This document shows positions 36,301-44,720 of a stretch of 64,000 nucleotides of DNA, piece by piece. Position 1 is the stretch's first letter. Every line of letters begins with the position of its first letter. A program made the translations under genes and the position numbers. Under the pieces are notes generated by a model. The model ran no database searches and was not told the DNA's origin. It saw only the letters and a program-made list of their open reading frames with translations. Source of the stretch: Alkalicoccus chagannorensis DSM 18086 (GTDB lineage Bacteria > Bacillota > Bacilli > Bacillales > Salisediminibacteriaceae); assembly GCF_000429725.1 (NCBI RefSeq), contig NZ_AUCK01000006.1:106723-170722 (forward strand). Reading direction: 5' to 3'.

Positions 36301-36539
36301 GTCACGCCCTGCGCGGCCGCGGTGGCGACTGCGGCATCGACCGCGTTGCCCCCTTGATCGAGGATGTCCATCCCGATCTGCGTCGCCTCCGGGTCTTCGG
36401 ACGACACGGCGCCCCCAAGGCCGGTTACCGAGGCGTTCTGGTCTTTCGTGGACTGAGCGGACACGTCTGCCGGCAGAACAGTAGTGGCTAACAGAAGCGC
36501 GGTGAGCCCTCCTGCATACAAGCGGTGCGGTATGGTCAT
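33372..36539 (-). CDS. Gamma-glutamyltransferase fused to an inserted beta-sandwich and three S-layer homology domains
   Basis: 1055 residues, about twice the usual GGT length. Signal peptide 1-28; GGT large-subunit sequence about 35-410 (FSGGIGGGGMMLVH, R109 in IDSRS, PSSGGITIGQTLNMME); an inserted lectin/LamG-like beta-sandwich about 415-628; an acidic Gln/Glu-rich linker about 640-675; then the small subunit with the predicted autocleavage site and catalytic Thr678 in ESTIHLS, GFLLNNAM and LSSMAPT (about 678-855). Three SLH repeats end the protein (about 876-1055). The glycine pair of the oxyanion loop reads APGSGT rather than the common SPGG. It is predicted to be secreted and held on the cell wall, to act on glutathione or poly-gamma-glutamate. 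Confidence 0.85.
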   Translation of the reverse strand: MTIPHRLYAGGLTALLLATTVLPADVSAQSTKDQNASVTGLGGAVSSEDPEATQIGMDILDQGGNAVDAAVATAAAQGVTRPFSGGIGGGGMMLVHMEGEDEPIVIDSRSQAASAFDETTFRNPADGLVYPSAARISSGASFAVPGTVKNWETALDEYGTMPLADVLEPAAALAEEGFAVDDNYVRELRENEDRFRLFASTEDLYFNENGELPEAGDTVQNPDLAAVYRELGDEGAAAFYEGALAEAVVDTAANPPLVNQPDYEAVDEDWETSIGMLEGSVTMEDMRSYETSTRPALSSTYRDYELYGAAPPSSGGITIGQTLNMMEGVDIGASKTDGYHTFLEASRLAFADRDEYIGDPAFTDVPINGLLSDGFAEERRRHIDPEAATIGYAAYGDPARYEANPSLQPGTESPRTFATDFSGEDGGEWDRSAFHRLDGGAASSPDDASFTIENNQGVFSLNPPRGDRSTSYGRAAATMDPVADPSLTTSFQFSNSTDDQRLRFWLQADVWQSGSSIPENGYGLEINTGSGNASFVLADDGDFSRPTTINQAVTSDTQQLRFTVDGDQLAFRIWENGEPEPAAWTGTHTLSESEQVPYDKGNMLFSGIHFSGQNSQEFRFNEMSVESASGSIGTSDADASIQSVTEPEADTAEAQQQEEDAQREREAEEQALDADESTIHLSTADEDGNVVGYTTTIVSIGGSGIVVPDAGFLLNNAMYTRTANAPRTSPNDPRGGMRTLSSMAPTLLMKDGEPALTVGAPGSGTILTTVTQLLMSYVDFDLTLPEAIREPRVSQRNRFNSKTDIEQEYWNSEFDAMKDDWEARGHRFDSRKAEQGIGAVTGIEFLDNGLVRPAAEEIRRGGGSAAVQSPLAGSTFIDINGHWAELEIRAMVGAGVILGRSADTFAPQADVTRAEFATLITRAFDLEGEASGDQPFADVGGGQWYTDYIDAASSAGIVEGSTTSTGRTFQPNATITREEMAAMLVRAVERDTGSTLAAGDLAFTDNSEIASWAETDVAKAAEAGLIEGDPNGAFQPKASATRAESATVFFRALQP

Positions 36540-36600
36540 TTTTTCGTTCCTCCTCGTATGTATGACAGAAACTTCCTCCAGTGTAGCAGGAAAGACAAAG

Positions 36601-36652
36601 GCACCGCCATCCTATGGGAAAAACGGTGCTAAAAGTCCCTGCGGCATGCAGG
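36601..36652 (-). terminator. Hairpins after bioB
   Basis: Nearest to the bioB stop: CCTGC/GCAGG then GACTTTT on the minus strand (36630-36652). A second stem GCACCG/CGGTGC lies at 36601-36629. Weak to moderate. Confidence 0.45.
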
Positions 36653-36676
36653 AGGGAAGAGGAAGAGGAAGCTTCG

Positions 36677-37693
36677 TCAGCGCTGCGCTGCTTCCGCTGC
36701 CATGGCCGCTTTGATTTCGTCCACGGTTTCAATCTCGAATCCGGCATCCTGCAGCATGCGGATATCTGCGCTGTCTTCCTGACCGGCAGTCGTCAAGTAA
36801 TCCCCGACGAACACCGAATTCGCAGCATACAGGCTGAGTGGCTGCAGGGACCGCAGATTCACTTCCCGGCCGCCGGAGACGCGGATTTCTTTCGTCGGGT
36901 TGATGAAGCGGAAGAGCGCCAGCACCTTCAGGCAGTAGAGCGGATCGAGCTCTTCGACGCCTTCCAGCGGCGTATCGTCAATGGCGTGCAGGAAGTTGAC
37001 CGGAATCGAATCGGCATCCAGCGCCTTCAGGCTCTCGGCCATATCCACGACGTCCTGTCTCGTTTCTTTCATGCCCACGATCACGCCGGAACAGGGGGAC
37101 ATGGATGCTCCTTTCACCCGTTCCACGGTCTCGATACGATCGTCGTATGTATGCGAGGTCGTAATCTGGTCATGATGCCGCTCGGACGTGTTCACGTTAT
37201 GGTTGTAGCGGTCGACCCCGGCCTCCTTGAGCCGTTCCGCCTGATCCGGTTTCAACAGACCGAGACAGGCACAGATTTTCATGCCATACGTGTCTTTGAT
37301 CTCTTCTACCGCATCGACGACCTGCTCTAGCTCCCGGTTGGTCGGGCCGCGCCCGCTGGCAACGATACAGTAGGTCCCGACGTCGAGTTCATACGCCTTC
37401 TTGGCCCCTTCGAGCAGCTTGTTTTTGTCCATCATGCGGTATTCGTCAATCGGGGCAGTGGAAATCGAGGATTGCGCGCAGTAGCCGCAGTTTTCCGGAC
37501 AGAGCCCCGATTTCGCATTCATGATCATGTTCAGTTTCACTTTCCGTCCGTAATACGTTTTCCTTACTTGAAAGGCTGCATGCATCAGCATGAGAATGTC
37601 CTCATCCGGACAGTCGAGCACACGGTGAGCCTCCTTCGACGTCAGCCTTTCACCAGCCATCGCTTTATCGGCCAGCCGCATCCATGTTTCCAT
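36677..37693 (-). CDS. bioB: Biotin synthase
   Basis: A 338-residue radical SAM enzyme with the [4Fe-4S] motif CPENCGYC (Cys-x3-Cys-x2-Cys) near residue 64-71, YNHNVNTS, the CSGVIVGM segment and the conserved Arg in IRVSGGREVNL. It converts dethiobiotin to biotin, which is needed by the guanidine carboxylase among other enzymes. The ATG at 37693 is behind GGAGGGATACG, and a BirA-type operator lies 45 bases upstream. No other bio genes are next to it. Confidence 0.95.
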   Translation of the reverse strand: METWMRLADKAMAGERLTSKEAHRVLDCPDEDILMLMHAAFQVRKTYYGRKVKLNMIMNAKSGLCPENCGYCAQSSISTAPIDEYRMMDKNKLLEGAKKAYELDVGTYCIVASGRGPTNRELEQVVDAVEEIKDTYGMKICACLGLLKPDQAERLKEAGVDRYNHNVNTSERHHDQITTSHTYDDRIETVERVKGASMSPCSGVIVGMKETRQDVVDMAESLKALDADSIPVNFLHAIDDTPLEGVEELDPLYCLKVLALFRFINPTKEIRVSGGREVNLRSLQPLSLYAANSVFVGDYLTTAGQEDSADIRMLQDAGFEIETVDEIKAAMAAEAAQR

Positions 37694-37736
37694 CGTATCC
37701 CTCCATGATAAAATTCAAGCTGCCCTTAGACAACTT

Positions 37737-37768
37737 GAGTTAACCTTATATGTTAAATGGTTAACAAT
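37737..37768 (-). promoter_or_regulatory. BirA operator upstream of bioB
   Basis: On the minus strand TTGTTAAC, 15 bases, GTTAACTCAA: the two TGTTAAC/GTTAAC arms (37760-37766 and 37738-37744) match the Firmicute BirA box (TGTTAAC-N15-GTTAACA) with one terminal mismatch. It implies repression of bioB by biotinyl-AMP-bound BirA. Confidence 0.85.
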
Positions 37769-37797
37769 CAAGGGGGATTGTACAAAATCAGGGGTCC

Positions 37798-37977
37798 TCA
37801 TCGTCGATCGGCGGCATCGAGCCGCAGCAGTTTGTAGCTCGTATAAGTAATAACCGCGGCAATGAGGCCGATCAGGAGGAGTCGGTTGATGCCGGTGATC
37901 CCGAAGTAGGTCAGCAGAAGAGAGCTCCCAGCCACCACCACCCCAATCACCACATAGAAAATCACGTCTCGTTTCAT
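37798..37977 (-). CDS. 59-aa two-helix membrane protein
   Basis: Hidden in a different frame from the longer, unconvincing reading frame at the same place. GGAGGA lies seven bases before the ATG at 37977. The product has two hydrophobic helices (about 5-24 and 30-47) and a basic, Arg/Asp-rich end (LLRLDAADRR). It sits 30 bases ahead of the BirA box on the same strand but ends before it, so it is probably a separate unit. No family recognised. Confidence 0.68.
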   Translation of the reverse strand: MKRDVIFYVVIGVVVAGSSLLLTYFGITGINRLLLIGLIAAVITYTSYKLLRLDAADRR

Positions 37978-38142
37978 CCATTCGTCCTCCTCCAGAATCC
38001 CAAATACTTCCTATAGTGTAACAGGTGGAAGCCTCGCTGCGCGAGAAAAGGAGGTCTCCGATAAGAACATACGATTCCCTTTTCCTCCCTCCTACAGTAG
38101 AATGGGGGGAGACACAGGCAGCAGAAGGAGAGGGTGAGAGGA

Positions 38143-39297
38143 TTGAAATTATTTCATACAGCCGACTGGCATCTCGGCAAGCTCGTGCAGGGCGTGTATA
38201 TGACCGAAGACCAGGCCTACATCCTGGATCAGTTTCTCGAGGCGGTGAAAGCAGAGGCGCCGGACGCGGTCATCATTGCAGGCGACCTTTACGATCGGGC
38301 GGTGCCGCCGACAGAGGCGGTGACACTGTTGAATCAAGTGCTGGAGACGATCGTGCTGGAGCTGGAGACGCCGGTGATCGCCGTTGCCGGCAACCACGAC
38401 AGCCCGAGCCGGCTTCATTTCGCGAGCGGCATCATGGAGTCGAAGGGCTACTTCGTCACTGGCCAGGTGTCGCCAACCCCAAGGCCGGTGCAGCTCCACG
38501 ATGAGCACGGCGCGGTGCACTTTCATGTTCTGCCGTACGCCGACCCGAGCCAGATCCGCCAGCTGACCGGAGATGACACGATCCGCACCCATAACGAGGC
38601 AGCCCGCAAAATGACGAACCTCATGCAGGAGCAGATGGACCCGTCCGCCCGTCACGTGTTCGTCGGGCATCTGTTCGTCACCCCGCACGGCGAAGCCGAA
38701 GAGAACACGAGCGATTCGGAGCGGCCGCTCTCCATTGGCGGAGCCGAGCACGTCTCCGCCGAGCATTTTGCGCCGTTTCACTATACGGCGCTCGGCCACC
38801 TGCATCAGGCTCACTATATCGGAAACGAGACGATCCGCTACGCCGGGTCCCCGTTGAAATATTCTTCTTCGGAAGAAAACCACAACAAAGGCTTTTTCGT
38901 CGTAGAGCTGGATGCTGACGGAACGGTGACTGTCGAGAAACGGCTGTTGACGCCGAGACGCGACATCCGTGTCATCCGCGGCACGATGAACGAACTCCTC
39001 GAGCTTCCGGCGAGCGACGATTACGTGTTCGTCCGGCTCACCGACGACACTCCAGTGCTCTCCCCGATGGAGAAAATCCGTTCGGTCTTCCCGAATGCGA
39101 TGCACGTGCAGCGGGAGGTCATGGACACTGCCGGCCTGCACCAGCCGGCGACGAGAGCGGAACGGGCGGAAATGGACAGGTTGACGCTTTTCCGTGCTTT
39201 TTATGAAGAAGTGAAAGGAGAAGCGTTGTCGGAGGACGCCGAAGCGGTGTTCCGGGATGTGCTTGACGAATTTGAACAGGAGGAGCGGAGCCGATGA
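38143..39297 (+). CDS. sbcD: Exonuclease SbcD
   Basis: A metallophosphoesterase of about 384 residues with the Mre11-family motifs HTADWHLGK, GDLYDRA, GNHDSPSR and GHLHQAHY. With SbcC it forms the SbcCD nuclease that opens hairpins and processes DNA ends. The most natural start is the TTG at 38143 (MKLFHTADWHLG), eight bases after AAGGAGAGGG; a GTG at 38134 in the same frame is possible. It overlaps sbcC by four bases. Confidence 0.93.
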   Translation: MKLFHTADWHLGKLVQGVYMTEDQAYILDQFLEAVKAEAPDAVIIAGDLYDRAVPPTEAVTLLNQVLETIVLELETPVIAVAGNHDSPSRLHFASGIMESKGYFVTGQVSPTPRPVQLHDEHGAVHFHVLPYADPSQIRQLTGDDTIRTHNEAARKMTNLMQEQMDPSARHVFVGHLFVTPHGEAEENTSDSERPLSIGGAEHVSAEHFAPFHYTALGHLHQAHYIGNETIRYAGSPLKYSSSEENHNKGFFVVELDADGTVTVEKRLLTPRRDIRVIRGTMNELLELPASDDYVFVRLTDDTPVLSPMEKIRSVFPNAMHVQREVMDTAGLHQPATRAERAEMDRLTLFRAFYEEVKGEALSEDAEAVFRDVLDEFEQEERSR

Positions 39298-42200
39298 AGC
39301 CGATTACACTGACGATGACCGCTTTCGGTCCATACAAAGACAAAGAAGTGATCGATTTTTCCAAGCTGGAAGGCCACCGGCTGTTCGTCGTCTCCGGCAA
39401 AACCGGCGCCGGCAAGACGACGCTCTTTGACGGGATCTGCTTCGCGCTGTTCGGCAGTGCCAGCGGGGAAGACCGCGGCGAGCCGCGTATGATGCGGAGC
39501 CAGTTCGCGCCGGATGACATGCATACCGGCGTGGAGTTTATTTTCGAGCTGCACGGCAGGCGCTACCGGGTGCTGCGGCAGATGTCCCACGTGAAACAAG
39601 GCAACAAGAGCGCGACCGGGGAAAAATACGAGTTCTATGAACAGCGGGAAGACAGCGAGGTCCCGGTTGTCGACCGGCAGATCGTGAGCGAGATCAACGA
39701 GAAGGTGAAGCAGCTCATCGGTCTGACGGAAGACCAGTTCAAGCAGATCGTCATGCTGCCGCAGGGCGAATTCCGCAAACTGCTCACATCCGAAACAGAC
39801 AACAAAGAGGCAATTCTCCGGAAGATTTTCAAAACGCAGCCGTACCAGTGGTTTTCCCAGCGGATGAAGGAGAAGCGGGACGAAGCGGCAGGCGAGCACA
39901 AGCTGCTGGAAGGGCATCTGGATCAGCAGATCAGCCACGTTCGTGAAGCCGTCCCCGATCGGGAAGCATCGGCGCTGACCTACGTGTTCCAGCAGGAAGC
40001 CTACCGCCCGGTGCAGGTCGCTGACGCGCTCGAGCAGGAAGGGCAGTACTATGAGCAGGCAGCCGAGGAGCGGCGCGGAGCGTTGAATCAGGCAAAAGAA
40101 ACGTATGAAAAGAAGTACGAGGCGTATCACGAAGCGAAACAGCTTCAGCAGCAGTTCGATCAGCTCCGCCAGAAAGAAGCCGAAGCCCGCAGGCTGGAAG
40201 AGCAAAAGCCGGCGATGGACGAGAAGCAGAAGCAGCTCACCGATGCCGGGCAGGCCGCCTCCATCGAGGTGTTTGACCAGTACCGCCGGGACGCAGTCCA
40301 GGTGGAGCAGGAGAAAACCGCCGCCGCGGCAGAAGCGGAGAAACGGAAAGAACAGGCTGCCATTCGCCGGGAGCGGGCGGAGAAGGTGCACGCCGCCGAG
40401 CAGGGGAAACAACCGAAACGCGATCAGACGACTGAAGCGCTGCGCCGGCTGGAGGAACTGCTGCCTATCGCAGCGCAGGCGGAAAAAGGCCGGAAGGAGC
40501 TGGCTGCGAAGAAGAAGGAGATCAGTCAACAGGAGAAGCGCCTGCAGCAGGCAAAAGAAGAAGCCGCCAAGCTTCAGGAGAGCACGAATGGCCTGCGTCA
40601 GGAGATCCGCGGACTGGAACAGGAGACGGAGACCCTTCCAGCAGAACGAGAGGCGCTGCGGGAAATGTCCGAGACGGGGAAGACGTTCCGTCAGTACATG
40701 GAGCGGGCGAAAGGGGACGACACCCTGCGTACCGAGCTGAAGATGAAAGAGGAGAAGGGGCAGCAAGAGAAGGCGTCGTTCGAAGCGATGGAGCAGGCGT
40801 GGATTCAGGGACGCGCCGCGGTTCTCGCCGGCCACCTCCACGACGGAGAAGCTTGCCCGGTGTGCGGGAGCACCGAGCATCCGGATAAAGCGGAGAACGC
40901 AGCGAACGTCCCGGAGGAGGAAGCACTGGAAGAGGCGCGAACCCGCTGGCAGCAGGCGCAGCAGGAAGCGGTGCGCGCCGAGGCGGAACTGCAGGCAAAA
41001 GCCGAAGAGACAGCCCGCCTGCGCGGGGAGCTCACGGACTATTCCTTTACGACACTGGAGGAAGCGGGCAGCCTCTTTCAAACCCTGTTAGCCGAAGCGA
41101 AAGAAAAACAGGAAACCGTCCGCCGGCTGGAAAAAGCGGCTGAGGACTTGAAAGCGAAACGTAAGCAGCTGGAGCAGCAGGAAGAGGCAGTGACCGGTGT
41201 CCAAGAGAAGCAGGAGGAGACGTCCGCGACGCTCCAGCAGCTGCAGCTGGACTATGCGGCGGCGGAATCCACCTTCAACGAGCAGCAGCGCCGTCTTCCG
41301 GAAGACCTTCAGACGGAAGAAGCACTGCAGAGCGCCGTAGAAGGGAAGAAGCAGCAGAAACAGGAGCTCGATGAGGCATGGGAGGCAGCACAGAAAGAAT
41401 ACAGCAGCACCGCGCAGGAAGAAGCCGGTCAGGAGAGCGCGCAGCAGGCGGCGGCCGCCCAGCTTGCGGAGAGCCGGGAGAAGCGGAAGCAGGCAGAAGA
41501 GCGGTTCGCCGAAGCCGTCACCCGCGCCGGCTTCTCCTCAGAAGCAGCTTATCAAGCCGCCGTGCTGCCGGAAGAAGCACGGCACCGGCTCAAAGAGGAA
41601 CTCGATACGTATGCCTCGACCCGCGCCGCCGTGCAGCAGCAGGTGACCGATCTGCAGCAAGCACTGGCAGGGAAGCAGCCGGTCGACCTCGAGGCGATGA
41701 GTGGGGAACTGACGAAGCTGGAGCAGCAGGTCGAAGAAGCACGGCAGCGGCTCACCGAAGCCGAGACGCTCGGAAAGACGATTCGTGACGCGCGCGGGCG
41801 CATGACGCAGATGATCGGGGAGCTCGAGGAAAAGGAGAAGCGCGTCGGTGTCCTCGCCGACCTGCATGACATGGTGCGCGGCCAGAACAGCAGCAAAATC
41901 TCCTTCGAGCGCTACGTACAGATCGAATTTCTCGAACAGATCATCGCCGCGGCGAACGAGCGGCTGCACCGGATCACGAACGGCCAGTTCCACCTCGTCC
42001 GCAGCGATCGTCAGGAAAGCCGAGGCAAGCAGAGCGGGCTTAGTCTCGACGTCTATGACGCCTACACCGGCCAGAACCGCGACGTGAAGACCCTCTCCGG
42101 GGGCGAGAAATTCAACGCCTCGCTCAGCATGGCACTCGGCATGTCGGATGTCATCCAGAGCTATCAGGGCGGGATCACGATCGATACGATGTTCATCGAC

Positions 42201-42389
42201 GAAGGCTTCGGCTCCTTGGACGAAGAATCGCTGCATAAAGTGATCGACACGTTGATCGACCTGCAGCAGTCCGGCCGATTGATCGGCGTCATCTCCCACG
42301 TCCAGGAGATGAAGAACGTCTTCCCGGCGACGCTCGAAGTGAACAAGACGCCGGAAGGCCACAGCGAAACCCGGTTTGTCATTAAGTAA
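39294..42389 (+). CDS. sbcC: Exonuclease SbcC (SMC-like ATPase)
   Basis: A 1031-residue protein with Walker A SGKTGAGKTT (about 34-43) at the N-terminus, long coiled coils on both sides of a zinc-hook CPVC (C521, C524), and a C-terminal half-ATPase with LSGGEKFNASL signature and MFIDEGFGSLD Walker B. The length is usual for the Bacillus family. The coiled-coil part is very rich in Ala, Glu and Gln. It partners SbcD and is coupled by ATGA. The large antisense reading frames over this gene are shadows of its GC-rich coiled coil. Confidence 0.95.
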   Translation: MKPITLTMTAFGPYKDKEVIDFSKLEGHRLFVVSGKTGAGKTTLFDGICFALFGSASGEDRGEPRMMRSQFAPDDMHTGVEFIFELHGRRYRVLRQMSHVKQGNKSATGEKYEFYEQREDSEVPVVDRQIVSEINEKVKQLIGLTEDQFKQIVMLPQGEFRKLLTSETDNKEAILRKIFKTQPYQWFSQRMKEKRDEAAGEHKLLEGHLDQQISHVREAVPDREASALTYVFQQEAYRPVQVADALEQEGQYYEQAAEERRGALNQAKETYEKKYEAYHEAKQLQQQFDQLRQKEAEARRLEEQKPAMDEKQKQLTDAGQAASIEVFDQYRRDAVQVEQEKTAAAAEAEKRKEQAAIRRERAEKVHAAEQGKQPKRDQTTEALRRLEELLPIAAQAEKGRKELAAKKKEISQQEKRLQQAKEEAAKLQESTNGLRQEIRGLEQETETLPAEREALREMSETGKTFRQYMERAKGDDTLRTELKMKEEKGQQEKASFEAMEQAWIQGRAAVLAGHLHDGEACPVCGSTEHPDKAENAANVPEEEALEEARTRWQQAQQEAVRAEAELQAKAEETARLRGELTDYSFTTLEEAGSLFQTLLAEAKEKQETVRRLEKAAEDLKAKRKQLEQQEEAVTGVQEKQEETSATLQQLQLDYAAAESTFNEQQRRLPEDLQTEEALQSAVEGKKQQKQELDEAWEAAQKEYSSTAQEEAGQESAQQAAAAQLAESREKRKQAEERFAEAVTRAGFSSEAAYQAAVLPEEARHRLKEELDTYASTRAAVQQQVTDLQQALAGKQPVDLEAMSGELTKLEQQVEEARQRLTEAETLGKTIRDARGRMTQMIGELEEKEKRVGVLADLHDMVRGQNSSKISFERYVQIEFLEQIIAAANERLHRITNGQFHLVRSDRQESRGKQSGLSLDVYDAYTGQNRDVKTLSGGEKFNASLSMALGMSDVIQSYQGGITIDTMFIDEGFGSLDEESLHKVIDTLIDLQQSGRLIGVISHVQEMKNVFPATLEVNKTPEGHSETRFVIK

Positions 42390-42404
42390 CAGAGGAGGGG
42401 TCCG

Positions 42405-42785
42405 ATGAGAATCGAACACGCTGCCGTCTGGGTTCATGACCTGGAGGCGGTCCGCCGCTTCTACGAGACGTATTTCCACGCCGAAGCCGGCGCAAAGTAT
42501 GCTAACGAAGCGAAACAATTTGAATCCTATTTCCTCACGTTCGACGGCGGTGCCCGGCTGGAAATCATGCGCCGTGCGGATATCGACCAGAAAGGCCGGG
42601 AAGACACTGCCGGCTGGGCGCATATCGCCATATCGCTCGGCAGTCAGGAAGCCGTGGATACGCTGACAGCCGAGATCGAACACGCCGGGTACCCGCTCCG
42701 GAGCGGTCCGCGGACGACCGGCGACGGCTATTATGAGAGCGTCATCGAAGACCCGGAAGGAAACGTGATCGAGCTGACAATCTGA
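42405..42785 (+). CDS. VOC/glyoxalase family protein
   Basis: A 126-residue vicinal-oxygen-chelate protein with two beta-alpha-beta3 modules. The four candidate metal ligands of glyoxalase-type members are in place: H5 (MRIEHAA), E53 (ARLEIM), H73 (GWAHIA) and E123 (GNVIEL). It could be a lactoylglutathione-lyase-like or antibiotic-resistance enzyme; the substrate is not visible. SD GAGGAGGGG. It follows sbcC by 15 bases. Confidence 0.85.
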   Translation: MRIEHAAVWVHDLEAVRRFYETYFHAEAGAKYANEAKQFESYFLTFDGGARLEIMRRADIDQKGREDTAGWAHIAISLGSQEAVDTLTAEIEHAGYPLRSGPRTTGDGYYESVIEDPEGNVIELTI

Positions 42786-42850
42786 TTTCTGCTGGCGGAA
42801 GGGGCCCGGTCATGAGATAGTAAGAGGAAGATACGGAAGGAGGAACCTCG

Positions 42851-43192
42851 ATGAAAATTAAATCTCTGCGCGACTATGCTGCATTCAGTGAAAAAACGTT
42901 CAAAAAGCAGGTGCTCTCGAAAAATGAAGAAACCGTCGTGTTCCGATTGAACTTCCTGCCGGGCCAGGTGCTGCCACAACACAACCATCCTGGGGCCAGG
43001 GTGTATCTGCTCGTGCTGGAAGGGACCGGGATGATGCAGCTCGATGAACAGCAGCAGCAGCTGACCGAGGACGACGTGGTTGATTTTGATGGGAATGCGC
43101 TGTTCGGCTTCACGAATACCGGCACGGGGAAAGCGAGCCTCTATGTCGTGCTGACGAAAATGCCGGAACAAGCGTACGCCGAAGAGATATAG
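42851..43192 (+). CDS. Cupin-domain protein
   Basis: A 113-residue single-domain cupin with the motif 1 histidines in PQHNHPGARVYLLVLEG and motif 2 near FDGNALFGFTN. The second motif lacks the usual histidine, so metal binding may be partial. SD GGAGGAACC. A terminator follows at 43240. Role unknown; it may buffer or bind small molecules. Confidence 0.8.
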   Translation: MKIKSLRDYAAFSEKTFKKQVLSKNEETVVFRLNFLPGQVLPQHNHPGARVYLLVLEGTGMMQLDEQQQQLTEDDVVDFDGNALFGFTNTGTGKASLYVVLTKMPEQAYAEEI

Positions 43193-43239
43193 CCCAACCC
43201 TCAAGCCGCCAGCGCCTTAGGTATCCAAGCATCTGCATG

Positions 43240-43284
43240 GCCGTATGCCACTCTTGAAAAGAGCATGGCATACGGCTTTTCGTT
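43240..43284 (+). terminator. Terminator after the cupin gene
   Basis: GCCGTATGCCA with inner CTCTT pairs with AAGAG and TGGCATACGGC, followed by TTTTCG. Confidence 0.85.
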
Positions 43285-43720
43285 GTGGGATGATTCTCAT
43301 CGAGGGAGACGGCGTCGCGTGCTGCGCGCTTCTATTCTGCCCGCACGCGCACCGTCGGAAAAGCATGCCTTCGCCGAGAAGGAAGTACTAGAAGGCAAGC
43401 CGCATAGAGCGCGTCCGTCTGCCCTCCGTGCGTATGCTTCGTCCCGGGTGGGCATGCCAGCTCCCGCCTCCTGCTTTCCTTCCAAATATGCGGATGTTCT
43501 TCTATCGAAACCCCGTCGTGTCGGCTACAATAAAAAAGGAGGAGACAGACGTCCATGATAAGACCCGACTGCCAGCACTTTCTTGCTTAATGAGGAAAAA
43601 AGTGGTTTGTATTCGTGTGTGAAAAGGAATGTGTTTCCTTGCTCGAAGAAAGACGTTTCGAGGGAGAAAAGCTGGATTCCCGGGCGAAAAGCAGGACGGG
43701 AGAAGCAAGGGAGGACCAAT
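43285..43720. other. Intergenic region before the EamA gene
   Basis: No gene is supported. The first part (43290-43325, GGAGACGGCGTCGCGTGCTGCGCGC) is loosely similar to the beginning of the 141-bp dispersed element (14225-14260). The right part is AT-richer and probably holds the promoter of the transporter gene. Confidence 0.4.
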
Positions 43721-44653
43721 ATGCGATTTACGGGTGTGATTTTGATCATGGTGGCTGCAGTCGGCTGGGGGCTCAGCGGCGGCATCGGCGATATCCTCAT
43801 GAACCGGGGATGGGATCCGATTGTCATTTCATTTTACCGGGGGCTGGTCGGTCTGTTTTTCTTTTTCATTTGGTTTCTGGCCACGCCGTTTCCGGATGTG
43901 AAGCCGATGGCAAGGCTGTATGTATGGTCGGCGCTCGCCGGTTTGGGTGTTGCGGGGAACTTCAGCTTTTATTACTTCAGCATCCAGGCCTCGAGTGTCG
44001 CGATCGCAGCTACGCTGATGTACACGGCACCGATTTTCGTTCTGCTGCTGTCGTTTGCCTTGAAGCTGGAGCGTTCCACCTGGTTCAAGTGGGGATGTAT
44101 TACGAGTGTGATGATCGGCATCGTGCTGCTCACCGGCGCGTATAACCCTGCTTCGATTGCCGTCAGCGGCATCGGTATCGCAGCCGGATTGGCTGCCGGA
44201 TTGAGCTATACGCTCTTCATCTTCGGGTTCAAAAATGCCTCCCCCCTCGGCAAGCCGCAGACAGCGCTGACCGTGGCGTTTGCGACGTTCTGCATCGTGC
44301 TGTTCGCCCTCGGTGACCACGGGCAGATGGCAGCGGTGCTCACGTCCGATGATCTCCCGATTTTCGTGCTGCTCGGTGTTGTCGGAGCCGGCATTTCGTT
44401 CATCTTCTATATTTACGGAATCCGGCTGACAACGCCGACGATTGCTGCGATGGTAGCCATGGTCGAACCCGTGACCGCGTCGCTGTTCGGTGTGCTGCTC
44501 GGGGATGTCCTCTCGCTGATCCAGGTGCTCGGGATGGCTGTGATTCTCCTCACCGTCGTCGCGCTCAGCACCCGGCGTGAAATCCCTGCCCCTGCCGAAG
44601 CACCCGCTCCAGAAGACATGGAATACGATGCCACCTTTGAAGAAGAGCAGTAG
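43721..44653 (+). CDS. EamA/DMT-family transporter
   Basis: A 310-residue membrane protein with ten hydrophobic helices in two EamA repeats (first about 4-140, second about 150-285, e.g. GVVGAGISFIFYIYGI and VAMVEPVTASLFGVLLG). It has an acidic C-terminal tail. It is expected to export or import a metabolite, perhaps an amino acid. The ATG at 43721 follows GGGAGGACC; the longer upstream frame lacks an SD and is not membrane-like. Confidence 0.88.
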   Translation: MRFTGVILIMVAAVGWGLSGGIGDILMNRGWDPIVISFYRGLVGLFFFFIWFLATPFPDVKPMARLYVWSALAGLGVAGNFSFYYFSIQASSVAIAATLMYTAPIFVLLLSFALKLERSTWFKWGCITSVMIGIVLLTGAYNPASIAVSGIGIAAGLAAGLSYTLFIFGFKNASPLGKPQTALTVAFATFCIVLFALGDHGQMAAVLTSDDLPIFVLLGVVGAGISFIFYIYGIRLTTPTIAAMVAMVEPVTASLFGVLLGDVLSLIQVLGMAVILLTVVALSTRREIPAPAEAPAPEDMEYDATFEEEQ

Positions 44654-44686
44654 CGTGGCGTCTCCGGCCGTGTGATTGGAACAGAA

Positions 44687-44720
44687 ACAGGATCCCTGCG
44701 CCGCCGGGATCCTGTTTTTT
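44687..44720 (+). terminator. Terminator between convergent transporter and ktrA
   Basis: ACAGGATCCC pairs with GGGATCCTGT around nine bases, followed by TTTTTT; the T-run overlaps the ktrA stop region. Confidence 0.85.

Noticed and set aside
37715..37981. 88-codon ORF upstream of bioB
   Set aside because: The same DNA read in another frame gives a well-initiated two-helix membrane protein (37798-37977) with better SD spacing; the longer frame crosses the BirA box.
39201..41081. 626-codon open frame antisense to sbcC
   Set aside because: It is the complement of the GC-rich coiled-coil region, gives a Leu/Phe-rich low-complexity peptide, and has no SD; sbcC itself is certain.
43285..43480. 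Third full copy of the 141-bp dispersed element
   Set aside because: Similarity is limited to about 25 bases near the left end and cannot be told from chance by eye.
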